Assembly: GCA_959597175.1 (NCBI GenBank)
Contig: CAUFXM010000005.1
Span: 79,387-143,386, forward strand
Source of the DNA: an uncultured Methanomassiliicoccales archaeon
GTDB lineage: Archaea; Thermoplasmatota; Thermoplasmata; Methanomassiliicoccales; Methanomethylophilaceae
Length of the DNA stretch: 64,000 nucleotides
Reading direction: 5' to 3'
The notes below the pieces were generated by a model. That model did no database searches. It saw only the letters and a program-made list of their open reading frames with translations, and was not told where the DNA came from. Made by a program: the position numbers and the translations under genes. Shown piece by piece: positions 53,121-63,600 of this stretch; position 1 is the first letter of the stretch, and every line of letters starts with the position of its first letter.

Positions 53121-54425
53121 ATGACAGTAATCAGGGACTCTAGCACCATCGCCGTCTCCGACGGCACCGCCACCGTCCACGGCTGGGTCCAGGACGTGAG
53201 GAACCTGGGAGGGATCTCCTTCCTCACCCTCCGCGACAGGCACGGCACGCTCCAGGTCACCATGCCCAAGAAGAAGATCGACCCCGAGCTCTTCGAGAGG
53301 CTCACCAAGCTCCCCAGGGAGTCCGTGGTGAGCATCACGGGCGACGTGAAGGAGAGCAACCAGACCGCACTGGGCCTGGAGCTCATCCCCACCTCCGCCG
53401 AGGTCATCGGGGAGGCCGCCGTGCCCCTGCCGATGGGCGTGATCGACAAGGTCAACGTGGAGATGGACACTCGCCTGAACCACAGGTTCATGGACGTGCG
53501 CAAGCCCGAGATCAAGGCCATCTTCGAGCTCAAGTCGATCATGGTGGACCTCATCGAGGAGGCCGTCAGGGAGAACGGGTTCACCCGCGTGTACACCCCC
53601 AAGATCGGGGCCGCCGGAGCCGAGGGCGGTGCCGAGCTGTTCAGGGTCCAGTACTTCGACAGGCCCGCCTACCTGGCGCAGTCCCCCCAGCTGTACAAGC
53701 AGATCCTCATGTCCACAGGCCTGGACAGGGTCTACGAGATCGGTCCCGCGTTCAGGGCGGAGCAGTCCAACACCAACCGCCATGTGACCGAGTTCATCTC
53801 CTTCGACGGCGAGATGTCCTGGATCCAGAGCCAGAACGACGTCATGGCCATGATCGAGGAGATCGTGGACCACGTGCTCAGGGGCCTGAAGGAGAGGGGC
53901 GCCAGGCAGCTCGAGGCCCTTGGCAAGGAGATCAACGTCCCCGCCAGGCCCTACCCCATACTCACCTACTCCGAGTGCCTGGAGATGGTCAACGACGCCG
54001 GCCTCAAGCTCAACGAGGGCGACGACCTCGGCACCGAGGGGGAGAAGATCGTCGGCGATGTCATGGCCCAGAGAGGGGTCGACCTCTACTTCATCGCGGA
54101 GTATCCCGAGGAGGCCAAGCCGTTCTACATCATGGAGAAGGACGGGACCCCCTACTCTTACAGCTTCGACCTGGACTACCGCGGCCAGGAGGTCTCCTCC
54201 GGCGGGCAGAGGGAGCACAGGTACGACGTGCTCGTCGAGAGGATGAGGAAGAAGGGTCTGGACCCGGAGGACTTCGAGTTCTACCTCGAGGCGTTCAGGT
54301 ACGGCATGCCCCCGCACGGCGGGTGGGGGATAGGCATCGAGAGGTTCCTCGTCAAGATGCTGGACCTGCCCAACATCAGGGAGGCCATCCTCTTCCCCAG
54401 GGACCCCAGCAGGCTGGAGCCTTGA
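53121..54425 (+). CDS. aspS: Aspartyl-tRNA synthetase (archaeal type)
   Basis: 434 residues, class IIb synthetase. N-terminal OB fold (VHGWVQDVRNLGGISFLTLRD, in part), motif 2 IGPAFRAEQSNTNRHVTEF, flipping-loop region SPQLYKQILM, and motif 3 GMPPHGGWGIGIERFLVKML. Length and lack of a GAD insertion mark the archaeal/eukaryotic form. Whether it is discriminating or also charges tRNA-Asn cannot be decided by eye. Confidence 0.95.
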   Translation: MTVIRDSSTIAVSDGTATVHGWVQDVRNLGGISFLTLRDRHGTLQVTMPKKKIDPELFERLTKLPRESVVSITGDVKESNQTALGLELIPTSAEVIGEAAVPLPMGVIDKVNVEMDTRLNHRFMDVRKPEIKAIFELKSIMVDLIEEAVRENGFTRVYTPKIGAAGAEGGAELFRVQYFDRPAYLAQSPQLYKQILMSTGLDRVYEIGPAFRAEQSNTNRHVTEFISFDGEMSWIQSQNDVMAMIEEIVDHVLRGLKERGARQLEALGKEINVPARPYPILTYSECLEMVNDAGLKLNEGDDLGTEGEKIVGDVMAQRGVDLYFIAEYPEEAKPFYIMEKDGTPYSYSFDLDYRGQEVSSGGQREHRYDVLVERMRKKGLDPEDFEFYLEAFRYGMPPHGGWGIGIERFLVKMLDLPNIREAILFPRDPSRLEP

Positions 54426-54429
54426 AAAC

Positions 54430-54449
54430 GGAGGGGGTGATTCCCCTCC
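54430..54449 (+). terminator. GC hairpin after aspS
   Basis: GGAGGGG-N6-CCCCTCC, 7-bp perfect stem, 5 bp past the stop at 54425. Confidence 0.55.
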
Positions 54450-54499
54450 ATTCCCAAACGTCATCATACAGCGTATGGCTGTTGTTCGACATCGTTAAT

Positions 54500-54540
54500 A
54501 CAGTAAAATCAGTTGTTTGGGCCTCTGCTGAATTAACTGT
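54500..54540. repeat. Imperfect inverted repeat in AT-rich spacer
   Basis: 54500-54512 (ACAGTAAAATCAG) and 54528-54540 (CTGAATTAACTGT) pair at 11 of 13 positions across a 15-nt loop. It lies in the gene-free spacer between aspS and the toxin gene. Possibly a site at the island border; role unknown. Confidence 0.35.
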
Positions 54541-54589
54541 AGAAGGTGCGGGGCTCAAGGACGGATTTGTGATCGGTCGGGTGGGCGGG

Positions 54590-54883
54590 TCACATCATCC
54601 GGTATGGGTGGAGCATATCCTCCTGTTTGGTGCTACTGATCGAGACTATCGTAACAGTCCTCTCATCATCGTTCACGGAGTACTTCAGAACGTACTGCCC
54701 CTTGTCTATGATCATCCCTCTGACAGGTCTCCCGTCCATCATCGTGTGGTAAACTTGATTCTTGTTCGGAAATGTTCTGATGGATTCTATAGCTTCGTCA
54801 ATCCTATGGCCGAGTTCATCGATCCTCTTGGATGGGTCATCACTGTGTTCCAAGATGTGTTCCATGACCGCGAGGATCCTCAT
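54590..54883 (-). CDS. RelE/ParE-like toxin
   Basis: 97 residues. Helix-hairpin then beta sheet: RIDELGHRIDEAIESIRTFP, VYHTMMDGRPVRGMIIDKGQ, YVLKYSVNDDERTVTIVSIS, the usual order of RelE/ParE ribonuclease or gyrase toxins. The partner Phd-like gene ends 24 bp upstream. The frame is open upstream for RVVTHSYD, which resembles the first strand of ParE proteins, but there is no start codon. The expected ATG overlapping the antitoxin stop is out of frame, so the N-terminus may be shortened or frameshifted. Confidence 0.65.
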   Translation of the reverse strand: MRILAVMEHILEHSDDPSKRIDELGHRIDEAIESIRTFPNKNQVYHTMMDGRPVRGMIIDKGQYVLKYSVNDDERTVTIVSISSTKQEDMLHPYRMM

Positions 54884-54907
54884 GTCATACGAATGGGTGA
54901 CAACACG

Positions 54908-55246
54908 TCATACGCCAAGGGACCTTCTGGCATTCTCAAACGCCTCATTGGGTGAGTTTCCGTCCACGTCTGCTTCGACATTGTGGATCGCGTAGGCGCA
55001 TTCGAGGAATTCGAGTCTCTCCATGATGTTCCTGTATGCGGCCTCGGACATTATCCTCAGATGACCATGGCCGTTCTTGGTGATGCATACCAGCCCCTTC
55101 TCTGCCAGCTCCGAGATCTTGGAGGTGTCCCTCATGTCTGTGATGGGCAGGATCTTCAATCTGGACTCATAGAACAGATAGTCCATTCCAGGTTCTCCCG
55201 GGTCAAGGACCACCTCACCTTCTCTGACCAATGTTATGTTTGTCAT
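54908..55246 (-). CDS. Phd/YefM-like antitoxin
   Basis: 112 residues. The core ITDMRDTSKISELAEKGLVCI-TKNGHGHLRIMS-EAAYRNIMERLE (excerpted) matches the Phd/YefM fold, in which the antitoxin binds DNA and neutralises a RelE/ParE toxin through its tail. An extra N-terminal 25 residues precede the core. Leaderless from a TATA-like GTTTATAATTTTG at about 55263-55275. AT-richer than the chromosome. Confidence 0.7.
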   Translation of the reverse strand: MTNITLVREGEVVLDPGEPGMDYLFYESRLKILPITDMRDTSKISELAEKGLVCITKNGHGHLRIMSEAAYRNIMERLEFLECAYAIHNVEADVDGNSPNEAFENARRSLGV

Positions 55247-55348
55247 GAATAACAGAATAGATTACAAAATTATAAACATAACTATGTACAAAATTTCAGA
55301 ACCATCATAACATCATGTAAGCACGAGAATTGGAGAGAAAACACTCGA

Positions 55349-55710
55349 TCAGATGCCGTATCTCGGCTTGAACTCCGCCTCGAAGTTCTCGGTGGGGGTG
55401 CAGAACTTCCCTTCCGAGGCCAGCTTGGCGACGTACGCCGATTCGAAGAGTCGAGTCTGTACATCAGATCGTAGAAGATGTAGGCTCTCAGCACTATCAG
55501 ATGCTCCTTCCCGTCCTTCATCACGTACAGAGGGGCCTTCAGGACCAGACTCGAAATCTCCTGGACATCATCCATGGCGGAGACGGGGATCCTCAACGTC
55601 TCCATCATGTAGAGCTGGCACCCTTCTCCCGACATCCTCGGCATCTCGCTCTTCTTGTCGAAATCTATACTCACTATAACGTACATAATCATGTGCATAA
55701 TCAAATACAT
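55349..55710 (-). pseudogene. Second Phd-like antitoxin gene, frame broken by a 5-bp tandem duplication
   Basis: Intact coding runs to ...YIFYDLMYRL, then GACTC is present twice in tandem (55448-55457). As read, the frame becomes Ser/Arg/Pro-rich and ends at a TAG at 55282. Removing one GACTC restores FESAYVAKLASEGKFCTPTENFEAEFKPRYGI (listed in part: FESAYVAKLA, EFKPRYGI) and a TGA at 55349-55351, giving about 118 residues with the Phd-like core (ISSLVLKAPLYVMKDGKEHL). The probable start is ATG 55686 (VIVSIDFDKKSE). No toxin gene sits downstream, so it may be an orphan. A sequencing error is possible but a clean unit duplication argues for a real event. Confidence 0.6.
55448..55457. repeat. 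GAGTC x2 tandem duplication (frameshift site)
   Basis: Two adjacent copies of GAGTC (GACTC on the coding strand); one copy would keep the antitoxin frame. Confidence 0.7.
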
Positions 55711-55734
55711 TCTTATCGAATATTAGGACATCCA

Positions 55735-55743
55735 TAATATATA
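55735..55743 (+). promoter_or_regulatory. TATA box of the alpha/beta hydrolase gene
   Basis: TAATATATA, 23 nt before ATG 55766; leaderless transcript. Confidence 0.65.
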
Positions 55744-55765
55744 CCGCCCGGAGGATGTCCCCGGC

Positions 55766-56461
55766 ATGCGCATCACCACCAACGGAGTCTCACTCTACTA
55801 CGAGGTCAGGGGGAGCAAGGGCCCGGCGCTGATAATGCTGCACGGAAACGGGGAGGACCGCACCATATTCGACAGGGCGGTGCCGTACCTAGAGCAGGTC
55901 TTCACCGTGTATCTAATCGATTCCAGGGGCCACGGCGAGAGCTCCCCGGTGCGGGAGTACCACTACCAGGACATGGTGGACGACCTGTCCGAGTTCATCA
56001 GGAAGCTGAAGCTGGACAGGCCGGCGGTGTGCGGTTTCAGCGACGGCGCGATCGTCGGGCTGATGTACGCCTCCCAGCATCCCGACGGGCTGTCCAGGCT
56101 GATCGCCTGCGGTGCCAACACCCGCCCGGAGACGCTCACGGGGCTCAGGATGGCGCTGGACAGGATGGGGTCCGTCGAGAGGAAGGACCCCAAGGTCAGG
56201 ATGATGCTCACGGAGCCGGACATCACCGCGGAGGACCTTTCCAGGATAACCGTGCCGGTGACCGTCGTGGCGGGCAGCAGGGACTGCGTGAAGCGCAGCG
56301 ACTCGGAGTTCATCGCGGAATCCGTCCAGAACGGGGAGCTGTGCATCATGAAGCGGGCGGACCACTCCAGCTACGTCGTGCACAGCACCAGGGTCGTGGA
56401 CGCGGTGTTCAGGGCGATGGGCGTCGACATCGGGGACGTCATGTTCAGGGAGCCCAGCTGA
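55766..56461 (+). CDS. Alpha/beta hydrolase
   Basis: 231 residues. Oxyanion-loop LHGNGEDRTIF, DSRGHGESSP, nucleophile elbow CGFSDGAIVGL with Ser near residue 94, catalytic Asp region VVAGSRDCVKRSD, and His in KRADHSSYVVHS. The full Ser-Asp-His set of the 3-oxoadipate enol-lactonase/esterase group. Substrate unknown. It lies between the broken antitoxin and the recombinase and converges on the latter with 9 bp between stops. Confidence 0.87.
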   Translation: MRITTNGVSLYYEVRGSKGPALIMLHGNGEDRTIFDRAVPYLEQVFTVYLIDSRGHGESSPVREYHYQDMVDDLSEFIRKLKLDRPAVCGFSDGAIVGLMYASQHPDGLSRLIACGANTRPETLTGLRMALDRMGSVERKDPKVRMMLTEPDITAEDLSRITVPVTVVAGSRDCVKRSDSEFIAESVQNGELCIMKRADHSSYVVHSTRVVDAVFRAMGVDIGDVMFREPS

Positions 56462-56470
56462 TCCCGGGGC

Positions 56471-57415
56471 TCACTCCAGGGCGTCCTCCCGGCCGAGGTC
56501 CTCGGCCTCCAGGCTGTCCACCACGCCTACCACGTGCTCCACCAGCCGGTCGGCGGCGTCCATCGCCGTCTGGTCGTAGGCGTCCACGTAGCATTTCAGG
56601 GTGGTGGAGACGTCCGCGTGGCGCATCAGCTTCCTCACGGTCTGTATGTCGCATCCGGTGGAGTAGTAGAGGGTGGTGGCGTAGTACCTGCGCAGCGAGT
56701 GCGTGGTTATCCTTACCCCCGTCTGCTTCCCCAGGTCCGTGACGGCGTCGGTTATCCTGGATATGTGGCAGCGGTGCAGCCTGCCGTCCCTCCCGCGCGT
56801 CTGTATCAGGTAGTCGTCCGCGCGGGGCCCCTTCTTCATGGGCGATTCGCGGTAGATGCGGATGGCGTCGGACACCGGGTCCGGGATGCGCATGTAGGCG
56901 ACCAGCCCCTCCTCGCCGTGCCCCTTCCCGTGGACGGTCAGGGTCCCGCGGTCGATGTCGCAGTCGCGGATCTGGTGCATCTCCCCGCGCCTGAGGCCCA
57001 TGTAGGCCCCCAGGCAGAGCACCAGGGTCTGGAGTGGGTCGGCGGCCTCGTATGCGCGCTTGAAGTCGGCGTCGCGGATGAAGACGCGGTAGCGGGAGTC
57101 GCGGTTGTGCAGTATGTTCGCGCGCTTGACTATGTCGACACCGGTGTGGAACTCCACCATTCCGGACAGGCTGCGGAGGTAGGCCATCCTGACGCTCTCC
57201 TTGACCGGGAGGGCTCTCCATAGGTAGTTGACGTCGTCCTCGGTGATGTCCTCCGCCTCGGTGCTGCGGAGGTCGCTCCACAGGTACAGCAGGCACCTCT
57301 CCACGTTGTTGCGGTGGGTCTTGAGGGTGGTCTCCTTCCGGTTCTTGGACCTGAGGTAGTCTATCCATTCGTTCGTCTGTGCCATTGAGAACTGAAGCCT
57401 GCGTTGGGTCTTCAT
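56471..57415 (-). CDS. Tyrosine recombinase/integrase
   Basis: 314 residues. An N-terminal SAM-like core-binding domain (EWIDYLRSKNRKETTLKTH, in part) and a catalytic domain with the full set: Arg in GAYMGLRRGEM near 143, His-x-x-Arg in ITTHSLRRYYATTL near 235, His in KLMRHADVSTTL near 265 and Tyr in KCYVDAYDQ near 275. Either a chromosome-dimer XerA-like protein or the integrase of a mobile element. The adjacent TA genes and lower GC favour the latter, but no att repeats or tRNA are visible. Confidence 0.87.
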   Translation of the reverse strand: MKTQRRLQFSMAQTNEWIDYLRSKNRKETTLKTHRNNVERCLLYLWSDLRSTEAEDITEDDVNYLWRALPVKESVRMAYLRSLSGMVEFHTGVDIVKRANILHNRDSRYRVFIRDADFKRAYEAADPLQTLVLCLGAYMGLRRGEMHQIRDCDIDRGTLTVHGKGHGEEGLVAYMRIPDPVSDAIRIYRESPMKKGPRADDYLIQTRGRDGRLHRCHISRITDAVTDLGKQTGVRITTHSLRRYYATTLYYSTGCDIQTVRKLMRHADVSTTLKCYVDAYDQTAMDAADRLVEHVVGVVDSLEAEDLGREDALE

Positions 57416-57487
57416 GGACGGTGTATCTCCGGATGTGGGTAATTCCGGGGTGGTGGGAAGGATGGAGAATGTGAGGATGGGAATGTG

Positions 57488-57514
57488 CTCCCCCCGTCCC
57501 TTTCACGGGGGGAG
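57488..57514 (-). terminator. Strong hairpin downstream of the giant adhesin
   Basis: CTCCCCCCGT and ACGGGGGGAG form a perfect 10-bp stem with a 7-nt loop, about 107 bp past the adhesin stop at 57621 and before the integrase gene. The longest perfect stem seen in the window. Terminator, or recombination site for the integrase. The palindrome CTCACGTGAG lies nearby at 57552-57561. Confidence 0.45.
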
Positions 57515-57620
57515 GCGTTTGCTGTTCAGGTTTCCGGTGGGTTCACGTTCTCTCACGTGAGGAGCAGATGTCGACTCGTTGTTTCACGTGTTCGTCCGTT
57601 TCCCTTCGTGTCTTTCGCGT

Positions 57621-60600
57621 TCAGCTCCTCATGAGCCTGAGGGCCACGATGATCGCCATGATGACGATCAGGATGACCAGCACGATGAGGAGGATGTCGG
57701 TCAGGGACATGTCGTCGTCCTGCGAGGGGACGTTGACGGTGATGTCGCCGCTTCCGGAGGAGGCGGGGACGGCTCCGCTGACGCTCAGGGTGAAGGTGGT
57801 GTCGGTGACGTCGACCGTGATGGACCCGTCGTTCTGGACGGTCTGGCCGTTGAAGGACATCACCACGTTGTCGCCGTTGTATCCGGCCTGGATGTCGTAC
57901 CTCACGGTGTGGGTTCCGACCTCGAGGTCGATCTCCCTGCCGCTGTCCACGGGCACGCCGTCGACGTACAGGGTGATTCCCTGTCCGACGGAGATGGTTC
58001 CGGTGACGGAGGCGGGCTCGGCACTAGCGTAGACGGCGTCGTAGGCGTCGGCATATGTGTTGTAGCCCAGCGCAGTGTTGGCTGCCATGGACTCGCTTCC
58101 GTACCAGTTGCTGATGAGGTACAGGCCTGTGTCACGGATGTTGCCCTCGCTGTCGGGGATGCTATGATAGTTCAGACCGACATCCAGCCCCTGAAGCTCG
58201 AACTCTTCGAGTCCCAGGATCTGGTAGACGGGTGCTTCAGTGTTGTAGGAGTACACAGTCATGTATGCGGTTCCGTTGATGTTGAACACCATGGAATCGG
58301 CATAGGACTCTCCGGACAGGGAATCGTAGTTGAGCTGTGCGCTGCTGAGATCCGCTCCGGGGTAGGCCTTGATGATACCGTCTGTAGCAATCTGAATCTT
58401 TCCGTTGATGGTTCCGGTACCGGCCTCGGTTCCGAGGATTGTGGGCTTGGCACCGACAGTCAGGATTCCGTTGACGATGTTCATCACGTTGTCATAGTCA
58501 GCCTGGGAGACCACATCGATGGTTCCATTGACTGTGGCGAGGTTCACATTGAGAACACCGCCGTCGGTCACGGTGACGGTACCGTTGATCTCGGCTCCGC
58601 TGAGGTTTGCCTCTCCGATGACGGTGAGGGTTCCCTCGACGGTGATTCCAACGGAGTTCAGATCGGCGACAAACTGCGAAATCGAACTCACATTGTCCGA
58701 GGAGTTGTCGGACCCGAGGATGACATCGTCAGGAACGACGAGGGTCGCACCGCCGGCGACGACGAGGCTTCCGGTGTACCTGTCGGTGACGTTGTTGTAG
58801 ACGGTGAATCCAGTCTCGCCGACGTTGACGGTTCCGGCGGAAACGGTGACGGTTCCGTAGTAGACGTTTCCGTAGATCTCCATGCAGTCGCTCTTGGCCT
58901 GGGTCTGGGGGTCGGTCTCCACATGGACGTAGACGGAGACTCCGGTGGCCCTGGAGAGGTCGACCTGGGACGCGATGTTGTCATCGGCGTCGCGCATGAT
59001 GACGGCTCCGGTGAGGGTTCCGCTTCCAGCAGAGAGGATGACATCCTCTCCGAGGGTGACGTCGTTGAACCTGAGGGCGGAGTCGTAGACGTCGGTGACG
59101 TCCTGGACCTGCACGGTCAGGGTGGCGTCTTCGGGCGCGGCGAAGGTCAGCGTGTCGAAGGCGATCTCGCCGGTGACGGTGATGGTGGCGGTCATGTCAG
59201 TGGGGTCGACGTAGACGTTGGCGCTGTCGTCGGCCGCGAACACGATCGTGGAGATCACATGGACGGTCACATCGGCCCTGTCGACCCTGATCTCCTTCTC
59301 GTAGTGGGCTCCGGCGATGTTCTCGTCGTTGTAAACGGTGTAGGATCCGTTGACGACCTCTCCGTCGACCATGTTGTTCTCGACGTAGATGTGTCCGGTC
59401 TCTCCTCCGACGACGACCTGCGCGTCGTCGTTCTCGGCCTCGTTGGACACGAGCTTGAGGTAGGTGTTGTCACCGGTGAGCTGGAGGGCTCCCTCGACGG
59501 TGAGGGTGACGTCCTTCTCCGCGTCGGCAGCGTCGATCCTGATTCCGGTGTTGGCTCCGCCGGTGACGGTCACGTCGGCGGGGATGGTCAGGTCGTCGGT
59601 GATGGTGACCTCCCTGTTGAGGGTGATGGCGGTCATGCCCATCTCGATGGCGTTGGCCAGGGACGTGTAGGTCCTGGCGGGGTCAGCGGTGATCATGACG
59701 TCGGCCACGATGGCGCTCTCGGCTCCGTCGTAGCTGGTCTTGAAGTCGTTGAAGGTCAGAGTTCCGTTGACCTCGATCTGGCTTCCGGACACGGCGGTGT
59801 TGTCGACGGTGATGTCGGCGGAGACGGTGACGGTGGTTCCCTCGGCGACCTCGACGGTGCCGGAGATGTACACGGTGTCGTCATCAACGTCGGCTGCGAC
59901 GTCGATGGCGGCGGCCAGGGTGGTGTACGTCTTGGTCACGTACGCGGCGGTGCTGCCGGACGCGGCGGTGCTGACGTAGTAGTAGGCGGCGTTGATGGTT
60001 CCGTTCCCGGAGATGGCGCCGTTGGCACCCTTCACGTTGGGCGCGACGATGTTCAGCTCGCCGGTGACGGTGATGTTGCCGGAGTTGCTGATCTCGGCTC
60101 CGTCGGCGACGTTGAGGGTTCCGGAGACCAGGTAGGACTTCTGGTTGCCGTCGGCGTCGTAGCCGTTGGCGGCCAGGCTCATGACCACTCCGTCGGCCAG
60201 GTCCAGGGTGTTCTGGACGGTGACGTCTCCATCGGCCTCGGTGACAGAGATGATACCGTCGGTGACGGATCCCGCGATGTCCAGGGCGGTGGTGACGGTG
60301 ATGGTCTTGTTGGGGCTGTCGGTGACGGACGTCTCGGAGGCCACGACGGTGACTCCCTCGGCGTCGGTGAGGGTCATGGTGACCTTCTCGGTGACGACGG
60401 CGTTCCAGTTGGTAGGTGCGGTGACGTCGGTTCCGGTGGTGACGGTCAGCATGTTCTCGACGGCGTTGACGGTCAGGCTGGCGCCGGCGTACATGGTGAC
60501 GGTGGCACCGCTGGACACGGCGGCAGCGGATGTGGTTCCGACGGTGACGGTTCCGTGGTTGGACACGTTGCCGCTGAGAGTTCCGGTGACGTTCAGGGTC

Positions 60601-63600
60601 CCTGTGACGTCGACCTCTCCGGTGGCCTCCATGGTGCCGGCCATGGCCAGGGTTCCGGCGATGGACATCTGTCCGGACTTCTCGATGACGATTCCTCCGT
60701 CCCTGGCGATGGTGAGGGTGTAGCCATCCTCGACGTTGACGGTACCGTAGACGTTCAGCTCTGTGTTGCTGGCGATGGTGTAGTTCATGCCGAAGTTGAT
60801 GACCTTGCCGAATCCGACACCGCTCAGGGGCGTGGAGGCTCCGTCGACGTTGGTCACGTTGTTGGCAAGGTTGAGGGTGACCTCGTCGTAGTTCTCGACG
60901 TCGACGTTCATGAGAATGTCGGTGGCGTCGATCCCCAGGGTGGCACCGTTCTTGACGGTGAAGGTGGAGTTCGCATTGTCGGTGGTGACGGTTCCTCCGA
61001 CGAAGTCCAGCGTGAACCCGTCTCCGACGGTGATGGATCCTCCGGTGGTCAGGATGACGCTCTTCTCGTTGACGGTGACGGTCTCCCCGTCCCAGTCGTT
61101 GCCCGTGAAGTCGAGCGGGCCGTCGACGTAGATGGTGGTGTAGTACTCAAGGGCGCTGACGAACTCAGCGGGGGTGCTGACGGTGGTGGTGGAGACGACC
61201 TTCATGTTGACGGTGCTCTCGATCTCACCGTAGACGGTGATGATTCCGCCCTTCCTGACGTCGACGGTCCCGGTTCCTCCGAGGACGGCGTCCTCCTCGA
61301 CGGTGATGGTGCAGCCGTTATCAATGAGGAGTATGACATCTTTGCCGATGGTGACGTCGCCGCGGATGATCAGGTCTCCCACGGCGATGGTACCGGCCCC
61401 GGTGACCTCGATGTTATCGAGGACGTAGGTGGAGTTGGCGGAGCCGAAGGTTTTGGTCTCATTCTCGTAGACGATGCTGGTCACTACATCCACGGAGGTC
61501 TCTCCCTCCTCGGTCTCGCCGAGCACGAGGGTTCCACTCATGATGACGGAGCCGGATGTGATGGTGATGCCGTCGGTTCCGGAGGAGACGTTGTTCACCT
61601 TGACGGCGTCGCCGCCGGCGGTGATGGTCCCGGTGATCTCGCTTCCCTCGAAGGTGACGGTCTTGCCGTCGGTGTTGCCGACGACCTGGAGGCCGGTCCC
61701 CGCCACAGTGCTGAATCCGATGCCGTTGACGGTGAGGTCCACGGAGTAGGGGATAGCATCCTCTCCATCAGGTGTCACCTTGTATCCGAGGTTGTTGGAG
61801 ACGAGGGTACCGACGAAGTTCTCAATGTCGCCGTAGGCGGTGCCCACGTAGTAGGTGACGTTCGCTTTGCTCTCCATGCCGGTGAGGTCGACGGGCTCGA
61901 CGCTGACGATGGTGACGCTGCCGGAGGAGTAGCCCTCGGCGTCCTCCACGGTGTTGACGATCTCTCCGGACACGGGGTCCTCCACGCTGACCTTGAACAG
62001 GTTGCCGGTGGTGGTCACGTTGCCGTAGAGGTAGATCTGGTTGTTGGCGACCTGCTGGGGCACACCGCTGTAGACCATGATCTGTGCGGATCCGTTGTAG
62101 GCAAAGCTGTGCTCTACGATGAGGACACCGTTGTTGGTCATGTCCTCGTAGTTCTCGATGGTGACGTCCTGGACGATGACGGTGGCGTTCTGCTGGACGG
62201 TGAACTTGCCGTTGATGGCGGGGATGTTCACGTTGCCGGAGAATTCGATTCCGTCCGTTTTCGCGGTGATGCTGCCGTTCTCGGAGACGGTGGTTCCGTC
62301 GAGGGTGACCTTGCCGGCGGCCGTAGCGTCTCCGTTGATCACGGAGTCGGTGGCGCTGAAGGTGGAGGTCGCGGTGATGTTTCCGTTGATCACGGAGTTG
62401 GAGACGGCGACTGCGGAACCGACGATGTCGGCGTTGATCGTAGTCGTGCCGTTGTCTGTAGTGTTGGAGACGTTGACGGCGCCAGCGGTCCCCGTTCCCC
62501 CGGAGGTCGTTCCGTTGGCCTGACCGGCCATGATGTCGAAGGCCTCCCCGTTCTCGGAGGTGATGCTGTTGTTGACGGTGATGTATTCCACGTCGGTGAC
62601 GGCTATGGTCCCGTTGGTGAAGATGCCGCCGTAGTTGTTGTTATAGGTGTCAGCGAGTCCTGTGGATCCCTCGGGGACGGTGAGGTTGATGGTCAGGCTC
62701 CCGGTACCAGAGACGGACAGGTTGCCTGTGGTGTTCTTGATTGCCGCAAAGTAAAGCAGCTCGGTGTCCATCGATTCGGGGGTGATGTTGATGATGTTGT
62801 TCCCGGTCAGGACTACGTTGGGCATCGCGCCGTACATGTAGAAGTAGCTGCTTCCCTGGTAGCTGTTGAGGGTGAGTGTGGTACCGTCGAAGGTCCACGA
62901 GTTGTCGGGGGCGGAGATCGTGGTCCCGGCCTGGTAGTTGGCCAGGGCGTTGTAGGTGACCTCATCGGCCTCAAGGTCCCCGATGTCGGCGTCAGCGGTG
63001 GCTTTGATTGTGGATGTGACGGATTCGCTGGTAGCGTCCAGGGTTCCGGACACGTCGACGGTTCCGCCGTTGATGGACCCTCCCTCGACGACGGTCAGGG
63101 ATGCCTGGGATCCGACGGCAACGGTGGTGTTGTCGGTGAGCTCAAGAGCGGTGGCGAGCTCAACGTCTCCCTCCACCCCGATCGTGAACTCAGCATCACT
63201 GTTGTCGCTGACTCCATTGTAGAAGTTGACGGCATCCTCGACGTCGTCGAAGTATCCGACCCAGTCATCGACATTGGTTCCATCGCCCTGGATGACGTTC
63301 AGGGTAGCGTCCTCGACGGTGATGGTGGAAGCGCTGGTGCCGCTGTTCTCGGAATAGACGGATCCAATGCCACTGATGGTGTTTACTTCGAATGTAGACG
63401 CCTTGTCGACATTGACGTTCCCACCCCAGGTGGAGGTCGTGACCTCTTCACCAGTGATTACAAGGTCGGTGGCTTCGACGTTAGAATTGGTTCCTATTAT
63501 GAGACCTGAAATGTACACACCCTCATTTGCAGGATCCTCGACGAGGTTGATGGTAACATCAACGAGATCGACGTCTGAGGATTCCCAGACATTGAGGGGT

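Noticed and set aside
57579..63509. Very long open frame (about 1976 codons) on the plus strand, opposite the giant adhesin
   Set aside because: Its composition (Gly/Asp/Val repeats) mirrors the antisense of Thr/Val-rich repeat codons. It has no domain, signal or ribosome-binding site, while the minus-strand protein has a signal peptide and membrane anchor.
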